Source: Streptomyces aureoverticillatus
Lineage (GTDB): Bacteria > Actinomycetota > Actinomycetes > Streptomycetales > Streptomycetaceae
DNA: 64,000 nt
NCBI RefSeq assembly: GCF_014649395.1
Contig: NZ_BMSY01000001.1
Location: 558,001 to 622,000 of the forward strand
Direction: 5' to 3'
This document shows, in pieces, positions 25,782-33,753 of the stretch (positions are counted from its first letter, which is position 1; each line of letters starts with the position of its first letter). The position numbers and the translations under genes were made by a program. The notes under the pieces are model-generated. The model ran no database searches. It saw only the letters and a list, made by a program, of their open reading frames with translations, and was not told the origin of the DNA.

Positions 25782-26438
25782 ATGATCTTCGGTCGCACGC
25801 CCGTCCTCCCCACCCCCGAGGAGGCCCTCAAGGGCCGCGAGACACCCGAGTTCGAGGTCCCCTCGCGGCACACGGTGCTCGGCAACGCGCTGCTCGGCCC
25901 CTACCCCGAGGGCCTGGAGGTCGCGGACTTCGCCCTGGGCTGCTTCTGGGGCGCGGAGCGCAAGTTCTGGGGGACCGACGGCGTCTGGACGACCCTCGTG
26001 GGCTACCAGGGCGGGTATACGCAGAACCCCTCCTACGAAGAGGTCTGCTCCGGCCTGACCGGCCACACGGAGGCCGTGCGCGTCGTCTTCGACCCCGCGA
26101 AGGTCACGTACGCGGAGCTGTTGAAGCTCTTCTGGGAGTCCCACGACCCGACCCAGGGCTTCCGCCAGGGCAACGACGTCGGCACCCAGTACCGCTCCGC
26201 GATCTACACCCACTCCCCCGCCCAGGAGGCCGCCGCCACCGCCTCCCGCGACGCCTACCAGCAGGTCCTCACCGCCTCCGGCCACGGCACCATCACCACG
26301 ACCGTCCTCCCGGCCGCCGACCGCACGTTCTGGCCGGCCGAGCCCTACCACCAGCAGTACCTGGACAAGAACCCGGACGGCTACTGCGGCATCGGCGGCA
26401 CGGGCGTGAGCTGCCCCATCGGCATCGCCAAGGCCTGA
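25782..26438 (+). CDS. msrA: Peptide methionine-(S)-S-oxide reductase MsrA
   Basis: A 218-residue cytosolic repair enzyme reducing methionine S-sulfoxide in proteins. The catalytic Cys54 is in the invariant GCFWGAE motif. The family motifs [30 protein letters not shown] and [10 protein letters not shown] are present, and Cys residues near the C-terminus (GYCGIG, VSCP) are available to resolve the disulfide. GAGGAGAG sits 7 bases before ATG 25782. The next gene starts 2 bp after the stop, so the two are co-transcribed. Confidence 0.97.
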   Translation: MIFGRTPVLPTPEEALKGRETPEFEVPSRHTVLGNALLGPYPEGLEVADFALGCFWGAERKFWGTDGVWTTLVGYQGGYTQNPSYEEVCSGLTGHTEAVRVVFDPAKVTYAELLKLFWESHDPTQGFRQGNDVGTQYRSAIYTHSPAQEAAATASRDAYQQVLTASGHGTITTTVLPAADRTFWPAEPYHQQYLDKNPDGYCGIGGTGVSCPIGIAKA

Positions 26439-26440
26439 TC

Positions 26441-27301
26441 GTGCCCCACGCCCAGGCCCCCGACGGCACCCTCCTCCACTACGAGCTGCGCGGCTCCGGT
26501 GAGCCGCTGGTGCTGCTGAGCGGGCAGTCCAACAGCCGGCACTGGTGGGACCCCGTCGTCGGGGACTTCGCCGCCGCGTACACGGCCGTGACGGTCGACT
26601 GGCGCGGCACCGGCGAGAGCGGGCGGCCCGACACGGACACGTACAGCACGCGCGGGTTCGCCGCCGACGTCGTGGCCGTGCTCGACCACGCCGGGATCGG
26701 GCGCGCCCGGGTGTACGGCACGTCGATGGGCGGGCGCGTCGCGCAGTGGCTGGCCGCCGAGTACCCGGAGCGGGTCGAGCGGCTGGTCCTCGGGTGTACG
26801 TCGCCGGGGGCGCCGCACGGCGTCGAGCGCGGGCCCGACGTGCGGCGGGCGCTCGCCCAGGCCGACGAGGCCGCGGCGCGGCGGACGCTGCTCGAGCTGA
26901 TGTACACGCCCGGGTGGATCGCCGCCCAGGAGGCGGCCGGGCGCACGGAGTTCGGCACGCTCGGGGATCCCGCCATGCCCGCGTACGCCCGCGGCCGTCA
27001 TCTGCGGGCCAGCGCCCGGCACGACGCGTGGGACGCGCTGCCCCGGATCGAGGCGCCGACGCTCGTGGTGCACGGAAGCGACGACGTCTTCAACCCGACC
27101 GCCAACGCCGCGCTCCTGGCCGACCGCATCCCGGACGCCCGCGCACGGCTGATCCCGGGTGCCCGGCACGCGTACTTCGAGGAGTTCGCGGAGGTCGCGA
27201 CGCCGCTGGTGCTCGGGTTCCTGGGCGGCGAGGACGGCCTCCCGCACGAGGACGGCTCCCACCACCAGGAACACCGCGAGCCCGACGCCATCCGCCCCTG
27301 A
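26441..27301 (+). CDS. Alpha/beta hydrolase downstream of msrA
   Basis: A 286-residue enzyme, GTG 26441 just after the msrA stop. It has the alpha/beta-hydrolase core: the oxyanion region LLSGQSNSRHWW, VDWRGTGESG, the nucleophile elbow YGTSMGGRVA (Ser), the acid in VVHGSDDVFNP and the catalytic His in PGARHAYFEEF. This pattern is that of the 3-oxoadipate enol-lactonase / haloperoxidase-like group, but the substrate is unknown. The His/Asp-rich tail after residue 265 is a variable extension. Confidence 0.88.
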   Translation: MPHAQAPDGTLLHYELRGSGEPLVLLSGQSNSRHWWDPVVGDFAAAYTAVTVDWRGTGESGRPDTDTYSTRGFAADVVAVLDHAGIGRARVYGTSMGGRVAQWLAAEYPERVERLVLGCTSPGAPHGVERGPDVRRALAQADEAAARRTLLELMYTPGWIAAQEAAGRTEFGTLGDPAMPAYARGRHLRASARHDAWDALPRIEAPTLVVHGSDDVFNPTANAALLADRIPDARARLIPGARHAYFEEFAEVATPLVLGFLGGEDGLPHEDGSHHQEHREPDAIRP

Positions 27302-27365
27302 CCCGCACAACGCACAAGGCCGCTGCCCCCGCACGAGGCCTTGCCCCCGGCGGGGGCAAGGCACC

Positions 27366-29021
27366 TCACTCCTCGCCCTCACCCGACTTCCGCGACCGGC
27401 CCCGCCCCCGGCCGTGGCCCCCGCCCCGGGGATGCCACAGCCGCAGCCAGAGGTCACGCGCGTGGCGCCCCTCCTCCGTGCGGCTGCGCGCCACGATCTC
27501 GCGGGCCTCGTCCTCCGTCTCGACCATCGGACCCGAGCCGCGCAGCGGGCGGCCCGCCGTCTCGTGCAGGAAGAACGTCGACACCAGGCCGATCACGCCC
27601 GCCACCATCAAGTAGAAGGCCGGGACCAGGGTGTTGCCGGTCCGGTCGACCAGGAACGAGGCCAGCAGCGGAGTGGTGCCGCCGAACAGGGAGACGGAGA
27701 TGTTGTAGGCGATCGACAGGGCGCCGTAACGCAACCGGGTGGGGAACAGGGCGGGCAGCGTGGCCGCCGCCGTACCGGCGAAGCAGACCAGGAGCAGGGC
27801 GAGGATCGCGCAGCCGAACGCGGGGAAGAGGATGCCGCCCTCCCTGATCAGCAGGAACGCGGGCACGGAGAGCGCGATCAAGGCGATGCTGCCGCCCATG
27901 AACATGGGGCGCCTGCCCCACCGGTCGGAGCTGCGGCCCACGGTGGTGATCGCGAGCACCACGAGCAGCATGGTGCCGAGCACCAGGAGCTGCGCGGTGG
28001 TGTCGCTCTCGCCCAGCGTCACCGTCATGAACGTCGGCAGGTAGGACGTCACCATGTAGTTCGTGACGTTGTAGAGCAGCACCAGGCCCATGCAGATGAG
28101 GACCGCCTGCCAGTGGCGGGTGAAGATCTCCTTGAGGCGGCCCTTGCCGGACTGGCGGGCCTGCTCGACGGGGTCCTCGTCCTCGCCCCGCTCGCGGCCC
28201 TCCTCGCGCTCGGCCGCCGCGTAGGCGGCCTCCTGCTTGAACGCGGGCGTCTCCTCCAGCTTCAGGCGCATGTAGAGGCCGATGAGCCCGAGCGGACCCG
28301 CGATGAAGAAGGGGATGCGCCACCCCCAGCTCTCCATGCCGTCCGACCCGAGCGTCAGCGTGAGCACCGTGACCAGGCCGGAGCCCAGCGAGTAGCCCAC
28401 GAAGGTGCCGAAGTCGAGCCAGCTGCCGAGGAAGCCGCGCCGCTGGTCGGGGGCGTACTCGGCGATGTAGGTGGTGGCACCGGCGTACTCGCCGCCGGTG
28501 GAGAAGCCCTGGACGAGGCGGCAGACGAGGAGCAGCAGCGGCGCGGCGAAGCCGATCGAGGCGTACGTCGGCAGCAGGCCGACCGCGAAGGTGCTGGCCG
28601 CCATCATGATCATGGTCGCGGCGAGGACCCGCTGCCGGCCGATGCGGTCGCCAAGGGGTCCGAAGACCAGGCCGCCGAGCGGGCGGACGAGGAAGGCCGC
28701 GGCGAAGGTGGCGAAGGTGGCGACGACCTGGGCGCCGGGCGAGCTGGAGGGGAAGAAGACCTTTCCGATCGTGCCCGCCAAATAGGCGTAGACGCCGAAG
28801 TCGAACCACTCCATGGTGTTGCCGAGCGCGGCGGCCGTCACCGCGCGCCGCACCATCGGCCGGTCCGAGACCGTGACGTCCTCGGGACTGAGCGCCTTCT
28901 TGCGGCGGCGCAGCAGCGTACGCGCCATCCGGTCGGTCGCCGCCGAACGTGCGGTGCGCGCCGGCTCCGTCTCCGGCCCGCGGGGCCGTCGGGGCGTTCG
29001 GCGCGCGGAGCCCTTCGCCAT
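27366..29021 (-). CDS. MFS transporter, metabolite:H+ symporter (ProP-like) family
   Basis: A 551-residue, 12-TM symporter. ATG 29021 has AGGAGGAGA upstream. The start of the core (GNTMEWFDFGVYAYLAG) is the MHS-family signature, as in ProP, ShiA and KgtP. Motif A appears as GPLGDRIGRQRVL and again as GRSSDRWGRRPMF. There are unusually long charged tails: about 55 basic residues before TM1, an acidic/basic central loop (REEGRERGEDEDPVEQ) and a Gly/Arg-rich C-terminus. It likely takes up an organic acid or compatible solute. Confidence 0.93.
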   Translation of the reverse strand: MAKGSARRTPRRPRGPETEPARTARSAATDRMARTLLRRRKKALSPEDVTVSDRPMVRRAVTAAALGNTMEWFDFGVYAYLAGTIGKVFFPSSSPGAQVVATFATFAAAFLVRPLGGLVFGPLGDRIGRQRVLAATMIMMAASTFAVGLLPTYASIGFAAPLLLLVCRLVQGFSTGGEYAGATTYIAEYAPDQRRGFLGSWLDFGTFVGYSLGSGLVTVLTLTLGSDGMESWGWRIPFFIAGPLGLIGLYMRLKLEETPAFKQEAAYAAAEREEGRERGEDEDPVEQARQSGKGRLKEIFTRHWQAVLICMGLVLLYNVTNYMVTSYLPTFMTVTLGESDTTAQLLVLGTMLLVVLAITTVGRSSDRWGRRPMFMGGSIALIALSVPAFLLIREGGILFPAFGCAILALLLVCFAGTAAATLPALFPTRLRYGALSIAYNISVSLFGGTTPLLASFLVDRTGNTLVPAFYLMVAGVIGLVSTFFLHETAGRPLRGSGPMVETEDEAREIVARSRTEEGRHARDLWLRLWHPRGGGHGRGRGRSRKSGEGEE

Positions 29022-29127
29022 GAGGCTGTTCTCCTCCTGCCGGCCGGGGAATGCTGTGCCGCCGCAAAATTAAGCCGCCGGGGCGAAGGCGGCAAACGGG
29101 ACGCGGCGTACGGCGGTGCGGCGCGCC

Positions 29128-29159
29128 GAGGGCCCGGCGGGTGATCCCGCCGGGCCCTC
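29128..29159 (-). terminator. Hairpin terminator after the VOC gene
   Basis: A 14-bp perfect stem (GAGGGCCCGGCGGG at 29128-29141 with 29146-29159) and loop TGAT, 67 bp beyond the VOC stop. Confidence 0.88.
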
Positions 29160-29226
29160 CTGTGCCTGCTCCTGAGCCGCTGCTCCGGGCCGCTGCCGCC
29201 CGGCCGGGCCGCTGCTGCCGCGGACC

Positions 29227-29613
29227 TCAGTCCTCGGCCCCGTACGGCTTGGTGATGATCTCCAGCTTGTGGCCGTCCGGGTCGTCCCAGTACACGCCGC
29301 GGCCGCCGTCGTTCGTGTTGATCTGGTTCTCCAGCTTGTGGTACGGGTCCGCCCAGTAGGTGAGACCCCGCTCCTTGATCCGGCCGAAGATCGCGTCGAA
29401 CTCCTCGTCGGAGACGAGGAAGGCGTAGTGCTGCGGCACGAACGGGCCTCCGTCGCCCTCGTAGTAGTCGAGGGTGACGCCGTTGGGAATGGTCACCGGA
29501 ATGAACGGGCCGTACTGCGGGCCGACTTCGAGCCCCAGGATGTCGGCGAGGAACTGCGCGGACGCCTTCTTGTCCGTGGCTGTGACGATCGTGTGGTTCA
29601 GCTCGATGGTCAT
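29227..29613 (-). CDS. VOC family (glyoxalase/bleomycin-resistance fold) protein
   Basis: A 128-residue single-chain VOC protein with paired beta-alpha-beta-beta-beta modules. ATG 29613 has GAGGAGG upstream. Candidate metal ligands are His7 (ELNHTIV), His62 in PQHYAFLV and Glu117 in GHKLEIITK, matching the usual H/H/E arrangement. Substrate unknown; relatives include dioxygenases, lyases and resistance proteins. Confidence 0.9.
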   Translation of the reverse strand: MTIELNHTIVTATDKKASAQFLADILGLEVGPQYGPFIPVTIPNGVTLDYYEGDGGPFVPQHYAFLVSDEEFDAIFGRIKERGLTYWADPYHKLENQINTNDGGRGVYWDDPDGHKLEIITKPYGAED

Positions 29614-29820
29614 CGTGCGGACCTCCTCGGTGTCTGGCCTGACGTGTCCGGCCGGGTGCTGTCCGGCCGGGGGTGTCCGGCCGCTCTGTCCGACACCGAG
29701 AACGTTAGGTCCGCGCGCCCCGCGCCCACATCGGTCACTGGGTCCTGCGGCGGTGCGCTCTGCGCCCTAGGCCGCTGGTCCGAGGCGATTTCCGGTCACC
29801 GGACGGCGCAGGAAGCCGGC

Positions 29821-29853
29821 TCACGACTCACGACTCACGACTCACGACTCACG
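29821..29853. repeat. Heptamer tandem repeat (TCACGAC)n at the adh stop
   Basis: Four exact TCACGAC units at 29821-29848 plus a partial fifth. The first three bases of the partial unit are the complement of the alcohol dehydrogenase TGA stop. A slippage-type repeat. Confidence 0.92.
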
Positions 29854-30931
29854 CAGCGATCGTCGACGCGTCGATCACGAACCGGTACCGCACGTCGCTC
29901 GCCAGCACCCGCTCGTACGCCTCGTTGATCTGCTCGGCCCGGATCAGCTCGATCTCCGCGCCCAGGCCGTGCTCGGCGCAGAAGTCCAGCATCTCCTGGG
30001 TCTCCCGGATGCCGCCGATGCCGGAGCCCGCGAGGGTCCTGCGCTGGAGCATGAGGGAGAAGACGTTCAGCGAGACCGGCTCCTCGGGGGCGCCCACGTT
30101 CACCAGCGCGCCGTCCGTCTTCAGCAGGCTCAGGTACTTGTCGAAGGGCAGCGGCGCCGAGACCGTGGAGACGATCAGGTCGAGGCTGCCGGCGAGCTCC
30201 TCGAAGGTGGCGTCGTCGCTGGTGGCGTAGTAGTGGTCGGCGCCCAGCTTCAGGCCGTCGTCCTTCTTGCGCAGGGACTGCGACAGGACGGTCACCTCGG
30301 CGCCCATGGCGTGCGCGATCTTGACGGCCATGTGGCCGAGGCCGCCGAGCCCGACGACGGCGACCTTCTTGCCGGGGCCCGCGTTCCAGTGGGCGAGCGG
30401 GGAGTACGTGGTGATGCCCGCGCACAGCAGCGGCGCGGCCACGTCGAGGGGGAGGCCGTCGGGGATGCGGAGCGTGAAGGCCTCGTCGACGACGATCTGC
30501 CGCGAGTAGCCGCCGTAGGTGGGCTCGCCGTTCTTGTCGAGGGCGTTGTACGTCTGGATGTTGCCCTTGACGCAGTACTGCTCCAGGCCCGCCTTGCAGT
30601 TCTCGCACTCCCGGCAGGAGTCGACCATGCAGCCGACGCCGACGCGGTCGCCGACCTTGAACTTGGTGACGTCGGCGCCGACCTCCGCCACGACTCCGGC
30701 GATCTCGTGGCCGGGCACCATCGGGAAGATGCCCTCGCCCCAGCCGTCGCGGGCCTGGTGGATGTCGGAGTGGCAGATGCCCGCGTACTTGATGTCGATC
30801 AGTACGTCGGAGGCGCCGACCGGGCGGCGCTCGATGGTGGTGCGCTCCAGCGGGGCCTTGGCCGACGCGGCGGCGTACGCGGGGACGGTCAGGGTCTGGG
30901 CGGTCGTGGCTGCGGTCATCTCTGCGGTCAT
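29849..30931 (-). CDS. Zinc-dependent alcohol dehydrogenase (NADP-type, cinnamyl-alcohol/YahK-like)
   Basis: A 360-residue medium-chain dehydrogenase. Catalytic zinc ligands: Cys and His in [10 protein letters not shown] and PGHEIAG, and Cys in LLCAGITTY. The structural zinc site is the four-Cys cluster [15 protein letters not shown]. The Rossmann motif is [12 protein letters not shown]. The overall pattern fits broad aldehyde reductases/cinnamyl alcohol dehydrogenases. ATG 30931 or 30919 are both possible. Divergent from an XRE regulator with an inverted repeat between, so it is probably controlled by it. Confidence 0.93.
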   Translation of the reverse strand: MTAEMTAATTAQTLTVPAYAAASAKAPLERTTIERRPVGASDVLIDIKYAGICHSDIHQARDGWGEGIFPMVPGHEIAGVVAEVGADVTKFKVGDRVGVGCMVDSCRECENCKAGLEQYCVKGNIQTYNALDKNGEPTYGGYSRQIVVDEAFTLRIPDGLPLDVAAPLLCAGITTYSPLAHWNAGPGKKVAVVGLGGLGHMAVKIAHAMGAEVTVLSQSLRKKDDGLKLGADHYYATSDDATFEELAGSLDLIVSTVSAPLPFDKYLSLLKTDGALVNVGAPEEPVSLNVFSLMLQRRTLAGSGIGGIRETQEMLDFCAEHGLGAEIELIRAEQINEAYERVLASDVRYRFVIDASTIAA

Positions 30932-30992
30932 GCCTTCGAGGCTGTCACCTGCGGAAAGGGCCACCCAGCCCTCCGTTGTGCCTACGTCCGGC

Positions 30993-31033
30993 GGTCCTAC
31001 CACCAGGGGTATCAGGCTCAGCGGCGTAGGACC
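30993..31033. promoter_or_regulatory. Inverted repeat between adh and the XRE regulator gene
   Basis: GGTCCTAC (30993-31000) and GTAGGACC (31026-31033), perfect 8-bp arms 33 bp apart start-to-start, about three helical turns. It fits a divergent operator for the regulator. No other perfect arm pair was seen in this 118-bp gap. Confidence 0.5.
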
Positions 31034-31049
31034 CTGAATACTGGAACGC

Positions 31050-31973
31050 ATGGACGAGAACGCCCCGCAGGGCACACAGCCCCCGGTGCCGCCCGCGGAG
31101 GGCCTGGACCGCCGTGCCGAGCTGAGCGAGTTCCTGCGCACCCGCAGGGCCCGCCTCCAGCCGCACGACGTGGGACTGCCCAGCTACGGCAGGCACCGCA
31201 GGGTGCCGGGCCTGCGCCGCGAGGAGCTGGCGCAGCTCGCGGGGGTGTCCGTGGCGTACTACACGCGCCTCGAGCAGGGCAACGGCCGCAATGTGTCGGG
31301 CGAGGTCCTGGACGCGATCGCGCGCGCCCTGCGCCTGACCGACGCCGAGCACGCGCACCTCACGCACCTGGCGAAGCCGGCCACGCACAAGAAGAAGCGG
31401 GTCCCGCGCGCCCAGCAGCTGCGGCCCGCGGTGCGGCAGCTGATGGACGCGATGGACGGCGTGCCCGCGTACGTGGTGGGGCGGCGGTCCGACATCCTCG
31501 GCTGGAACCGGATGGCGGCCGCGTTGTTCGGCGACTGGGGGCGGCTGCCGGCCGAGGAGCGGAACTGGGCGCGGCTCGTCTTCCTCGACGAGCACATGCG
31601 GGAGCTGTTCGCCGACACCTGGGCCCAGAAGGCGTCGGACATCGTCAGCTTCCTGCGCATGGACGCGGGCTGCTACCCGAACGACCCGCTCCTGTCCGCC
31701 CTGGTCGGCGAACTCTCCGTGAAGAGCGAGGAGTTCAGACGCCTGTGGGCCACCCACGACGTCCGCGAGAAGGGCCACGGCGTGAAGCAGCTGCGCCACC
31801 CCCTGGTCGGCGAACTGACCCTCTCCTTCGAGACGATGCGCCTCCAGGACAACTCGGAACAGTCCCTGGTGACGTACCACGCGGAACCGGACTCCGCCTC
31901 GGCGGAGGGCCTGCGACTGCTGGCGAGCTGGGGCGTCGAGGCCGCGGATCCGGAGCGCCGGAGGGTGTCCTAG
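31050..31973 (+). CDS. XRE-type regulator with MmyB-like ligand-binding domain
   Basis: A 307-residue regulator. The HTH is at about 50-95 ([20 protein letters not shown]). The C-terminal domain (about 120-295) shows the MmyB/MLTR-like pattern ([20 protein letters not shown], then [16 protein letters not shown]), a PAS-like fold that in relatives binds fatty acids or similar ligands. It is divergent from a zinc alcohol dehydrogenase, the usual arrangement in actinobacteria where this class controls an adjacent oxidoreductase. The start has only a weak ribosome site (GGAAC). Confidence 0.92.
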   Translation: MDENAPQGTQPPVPPAEGLDRRAELSEFLRTRRARLQPHDVGLPSYGRHRRVPGLRREELAQLAGVSVAYYTRLEQGNGRNVSGEVLDAIARALRLTDAEHAHLTHLAKPATHKKKRVPRAQQLRPAVRQLMDAMDGVPAYVVGRRSDILGWNRMAAALFGDWGRLPAEERNWARLVFLDEHMRELFADTWAQKASDIVSFLRMDAGCYPNDPLLSALVGELSVKSEEFRRLWATHDVREKGHGVKQLRHPLVGELTLSFETMRLQDNSEQSLVTYHAEPDSASAEGLRLLASWGVEAADPERRRVS

Positions 31974-31988
31974 GGGCTGTCCGACGGG

Positions 31989-32594
31989 TCAGGAGCGGTA
32001 CCGGGGGAACTTGGCCGTGTCGATGGTCCACGTGCCCATGGGGACGGCGTCGCCGAACTTGTACCGGCGCGGCGTGTCCGCGTACCGGGGCTCGCCACTG
32101 GCCGTGTCCGGCCCGGAGTGCACGGTGACCGTGCCGTCCCGCGGGTCGATGATCACGTAGACGGGGACGCCCATGCGGGGGTAGTCGCGGAGTTTGGTGA
32201 TGTAGTCGTTGCCGGGGTTGGAGGGGGAGACGATTTCGATGGCTACGGATACCTCAGGGGCGAAGACAGCGGGCTCCTCGGACTGCTGATCCCACGCGTC
32301 CTGCGTCATGACCAGGAGGTCAGCGGTACGGCACACGCCAAGTGCGGGGTGATCGACCCAGGTCTCGGCCATCGCCACCGCGCCCTGTTCCTCGAACTGG
32401 CCGGCGAGCATGACGACGATGCGGCCATGCCACCTGGACGGACCCATCATGTGGACGGTGATCCCTTGCTCGCTGATGTCCGCCCGTACACGATGGCCAA
32501 GCCGATCCGCCTCACCCACTATGCCGTCAGCGAGGTCACGCAACTCGTCGTACGTGGCTGTCGACCTGTACGGCTCGACCGGCTGCGCACTCAT
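31989..32594 (-). CDS. Uma2 family (DUF820) putative endonuclease
   Basis: A 201-residue protein; AAGGGAG precedes ATG 32594. The Uma2/DUF820 core is of the PD-(D/E)xK fold: CRTADLLVM (Asp), then VAIEIVSPSNPGNDYITKLRDYPRMG supplying the Glu and Lys, then VYVIIDP. The family is abundant in Streptomyces and cyanobacteria, usually as solitary genes, and its role is unclear. A second, broken copy lies at 43054-43468. Confidence 0.9.
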   Translation of the reverse strand: MSAQPVEPYRSTATYDELRDLADGIVGEADRLGHRVRADISEQGITVHMMGPSRWHGRIVVMLAGQFEEQGAVAMAETWVDHPALGVCRTADLLVMTQDAWDQQSEEPAVFAPEVSVAIEIVSPSNPGNDYITKLRDYPRMGVPVYVIIDPRDGTVTVHSGPDTASGEPRYADTPRRYKFGDAVPMGTWTIDTAKFPRYRS

Positions 32595-32699
32595 GCTGCG
32601 GCTCCCTTGCGTGTGTGGTGCCCGGCCGCGCGGCCGGGTCCCGTCTTCACGGTACCCGGCGCGCAGCCGACGTCGCCTGCCTCTTCCCCGAACGAGGGA

Positions 32700-33488
32700 T
32701 CAGGGCTGGTACGGCGGCGCCGCCCCCCAGTTCCACAGCGGTACCGGCTGGTCGGCGGGGCGGGCGGCGTCGGGGCCGGAGAAGTAGACCGCGAGGCGGG
32801 TGCCCCACTCGACGTAGGCCACGAACGCGGAGCGGAACTCGGCGTCCGTCGGCAGGCCCGCCTCGTCCGCCGCGTCCTGGATCAGGTTCACCCAGCGGCG
32901 GCGCTGCGGCTCGGTGATGCCCCTGCCGAAGTGCTTGGCGACCATGTGGGCGTGCGCCCCTGAGCCGTCGGGCCCGCCGTGCTCGCGCGAGTACGCCGAC
33001 GGGCCGCCGAAGACCTCCCCGAGCCACTGCGCGACGTGCGCCGCGTGCTCGGGCGCGAGGCCGGCGAAGACCGGGGCGAGGAGGTCGTCCGCGAGGACCT
33101 TCTCGTAGAAGACCTCCGTCAGACGCCCGAAGGCCTCCTCGCCGCCCGCCCACGCGTACAGCGTCGGCGTGGCCGCCCCGGAGCCGCGCACCGACGTGGG
33201 CGTGTAGTGCCGCATCTCCTCGATGTTCTCGACGTACGGGCGGATGTGCGCGAAGAAGTCCGTGAAGTGCTCCGACGATCTGAAGCCCTCCAGGTGGTCC
33301 TTCGTGGACGTCCAGGTGATGCGCAGGACGAAGTGCTCGAAGTCCTCCTCGCAGCGGGTGAGTTCGTAGTCGACGCACTGCGGCGCCGCTGCCAGCGGCA
33401 CGGCGGCGCGGGTGTACGCGGCGAGGAACTCCGCGGCGCGGTCGGCGGGGACGCGGTAGCGGATGTACTCCACTGTGTGGGTGCTCAT
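32700..33488 (-). CDS. Fusion of ABM monooxygenase-like domain and group II truncated haemoglobin
   Basis: A 262-residue protein; GAGGAACGAG lies before ATG 33488. Residues 1-105 form an antibiotic-biosynthesis-monooxygenase (ABM) dimeric alpha-beta barrel (VEYIRYRVPADRAAEFLAAY, HFVLRITWTSTKDHLEGF). Residues 120-250 form a 2-on-2 globin of the trHbO type: LYAWAGGEEAF, the HAAHVAQWLGEVFGGP helix, and the proximal His in AHMVAKHFGRGI. Such a fusion could bind haem O2 or NO and use it on a small substrate. An HxlR-type regulator remnant lies just upstream. Confidence 0.88.
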   Translation of the reverse strand: MSTHTVEYIRYRVPADRAAEFLAAYTRAAVPLAAAPQCVDYELTRCEEDFEHFVLRITWTSTKDHLEGFRSSEHFTDFFAHIRPYVENIEEMRHYTPTSVRGSGAATPTLYAWAGGEEAFGRLTEVFYEKVLADDLLAPVFAGLAPEHAAHVAQWLGEVFGGPSAYSREHGGPDGSGAHAHMVAKHFGRGITEPQRRRWVNLIQDAADEAGLPTDAEFRSAFVAYVEWGTRLAVYFSGPDAARPADQPVPLWNWGAAPPYQP

Positions 33489-33507
33489 GGGGCGTCTCGT
33501 TCCTCTT

Positions 33508-33738
33508 TCATGGGTTCCCTGCGCCGGGCCACCCGGCATCGACCAGCTGTGCGAGCCGCTCGGTGAGCACCTTGTCCGACAACCCGGGGAGCGCGGCGGC
33601 CAGTTCGCTGTACGCGTACACGCCACCGGCCGGCAGCCCGCGCACCACGAGCGTCGTCCACCGGCCGCGCAGCACCGCGAGGGTGACCTCGACGGTGCAC
33701 GCGGGGTGGGTGCCGGGAAGACCAGGAGGGCGCTCTCC
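33508..33738 (-). pseudogene. HxlR/MarR-type winged-helix regulator remnant
   Basis: A 76-codon open stretch between two in-frame stops translates as an HxlR DNA-binding domain (CTVEVTLAVLRGRWTTLVV, ALPGLSDKVLTERLAQLVDA). There is no in-frame ATG, GTG or TTG before the domain, and the reading stops right after the recognition helix, where functional HxlR proteins continue with a wing and a C-terminal helix. It ends 19 bp before the ABM-globin start. Probably the decayed regulator of that gene. Confidence 0.72.
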
Positions 33739-33753
33739 TCAGTCGTACGCGTC

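Noticed and set aside
29821..29853. CRISPR array
   Set aside because: The units are 7 bp and contiguous without spacers, and no cas genes occur in the window.
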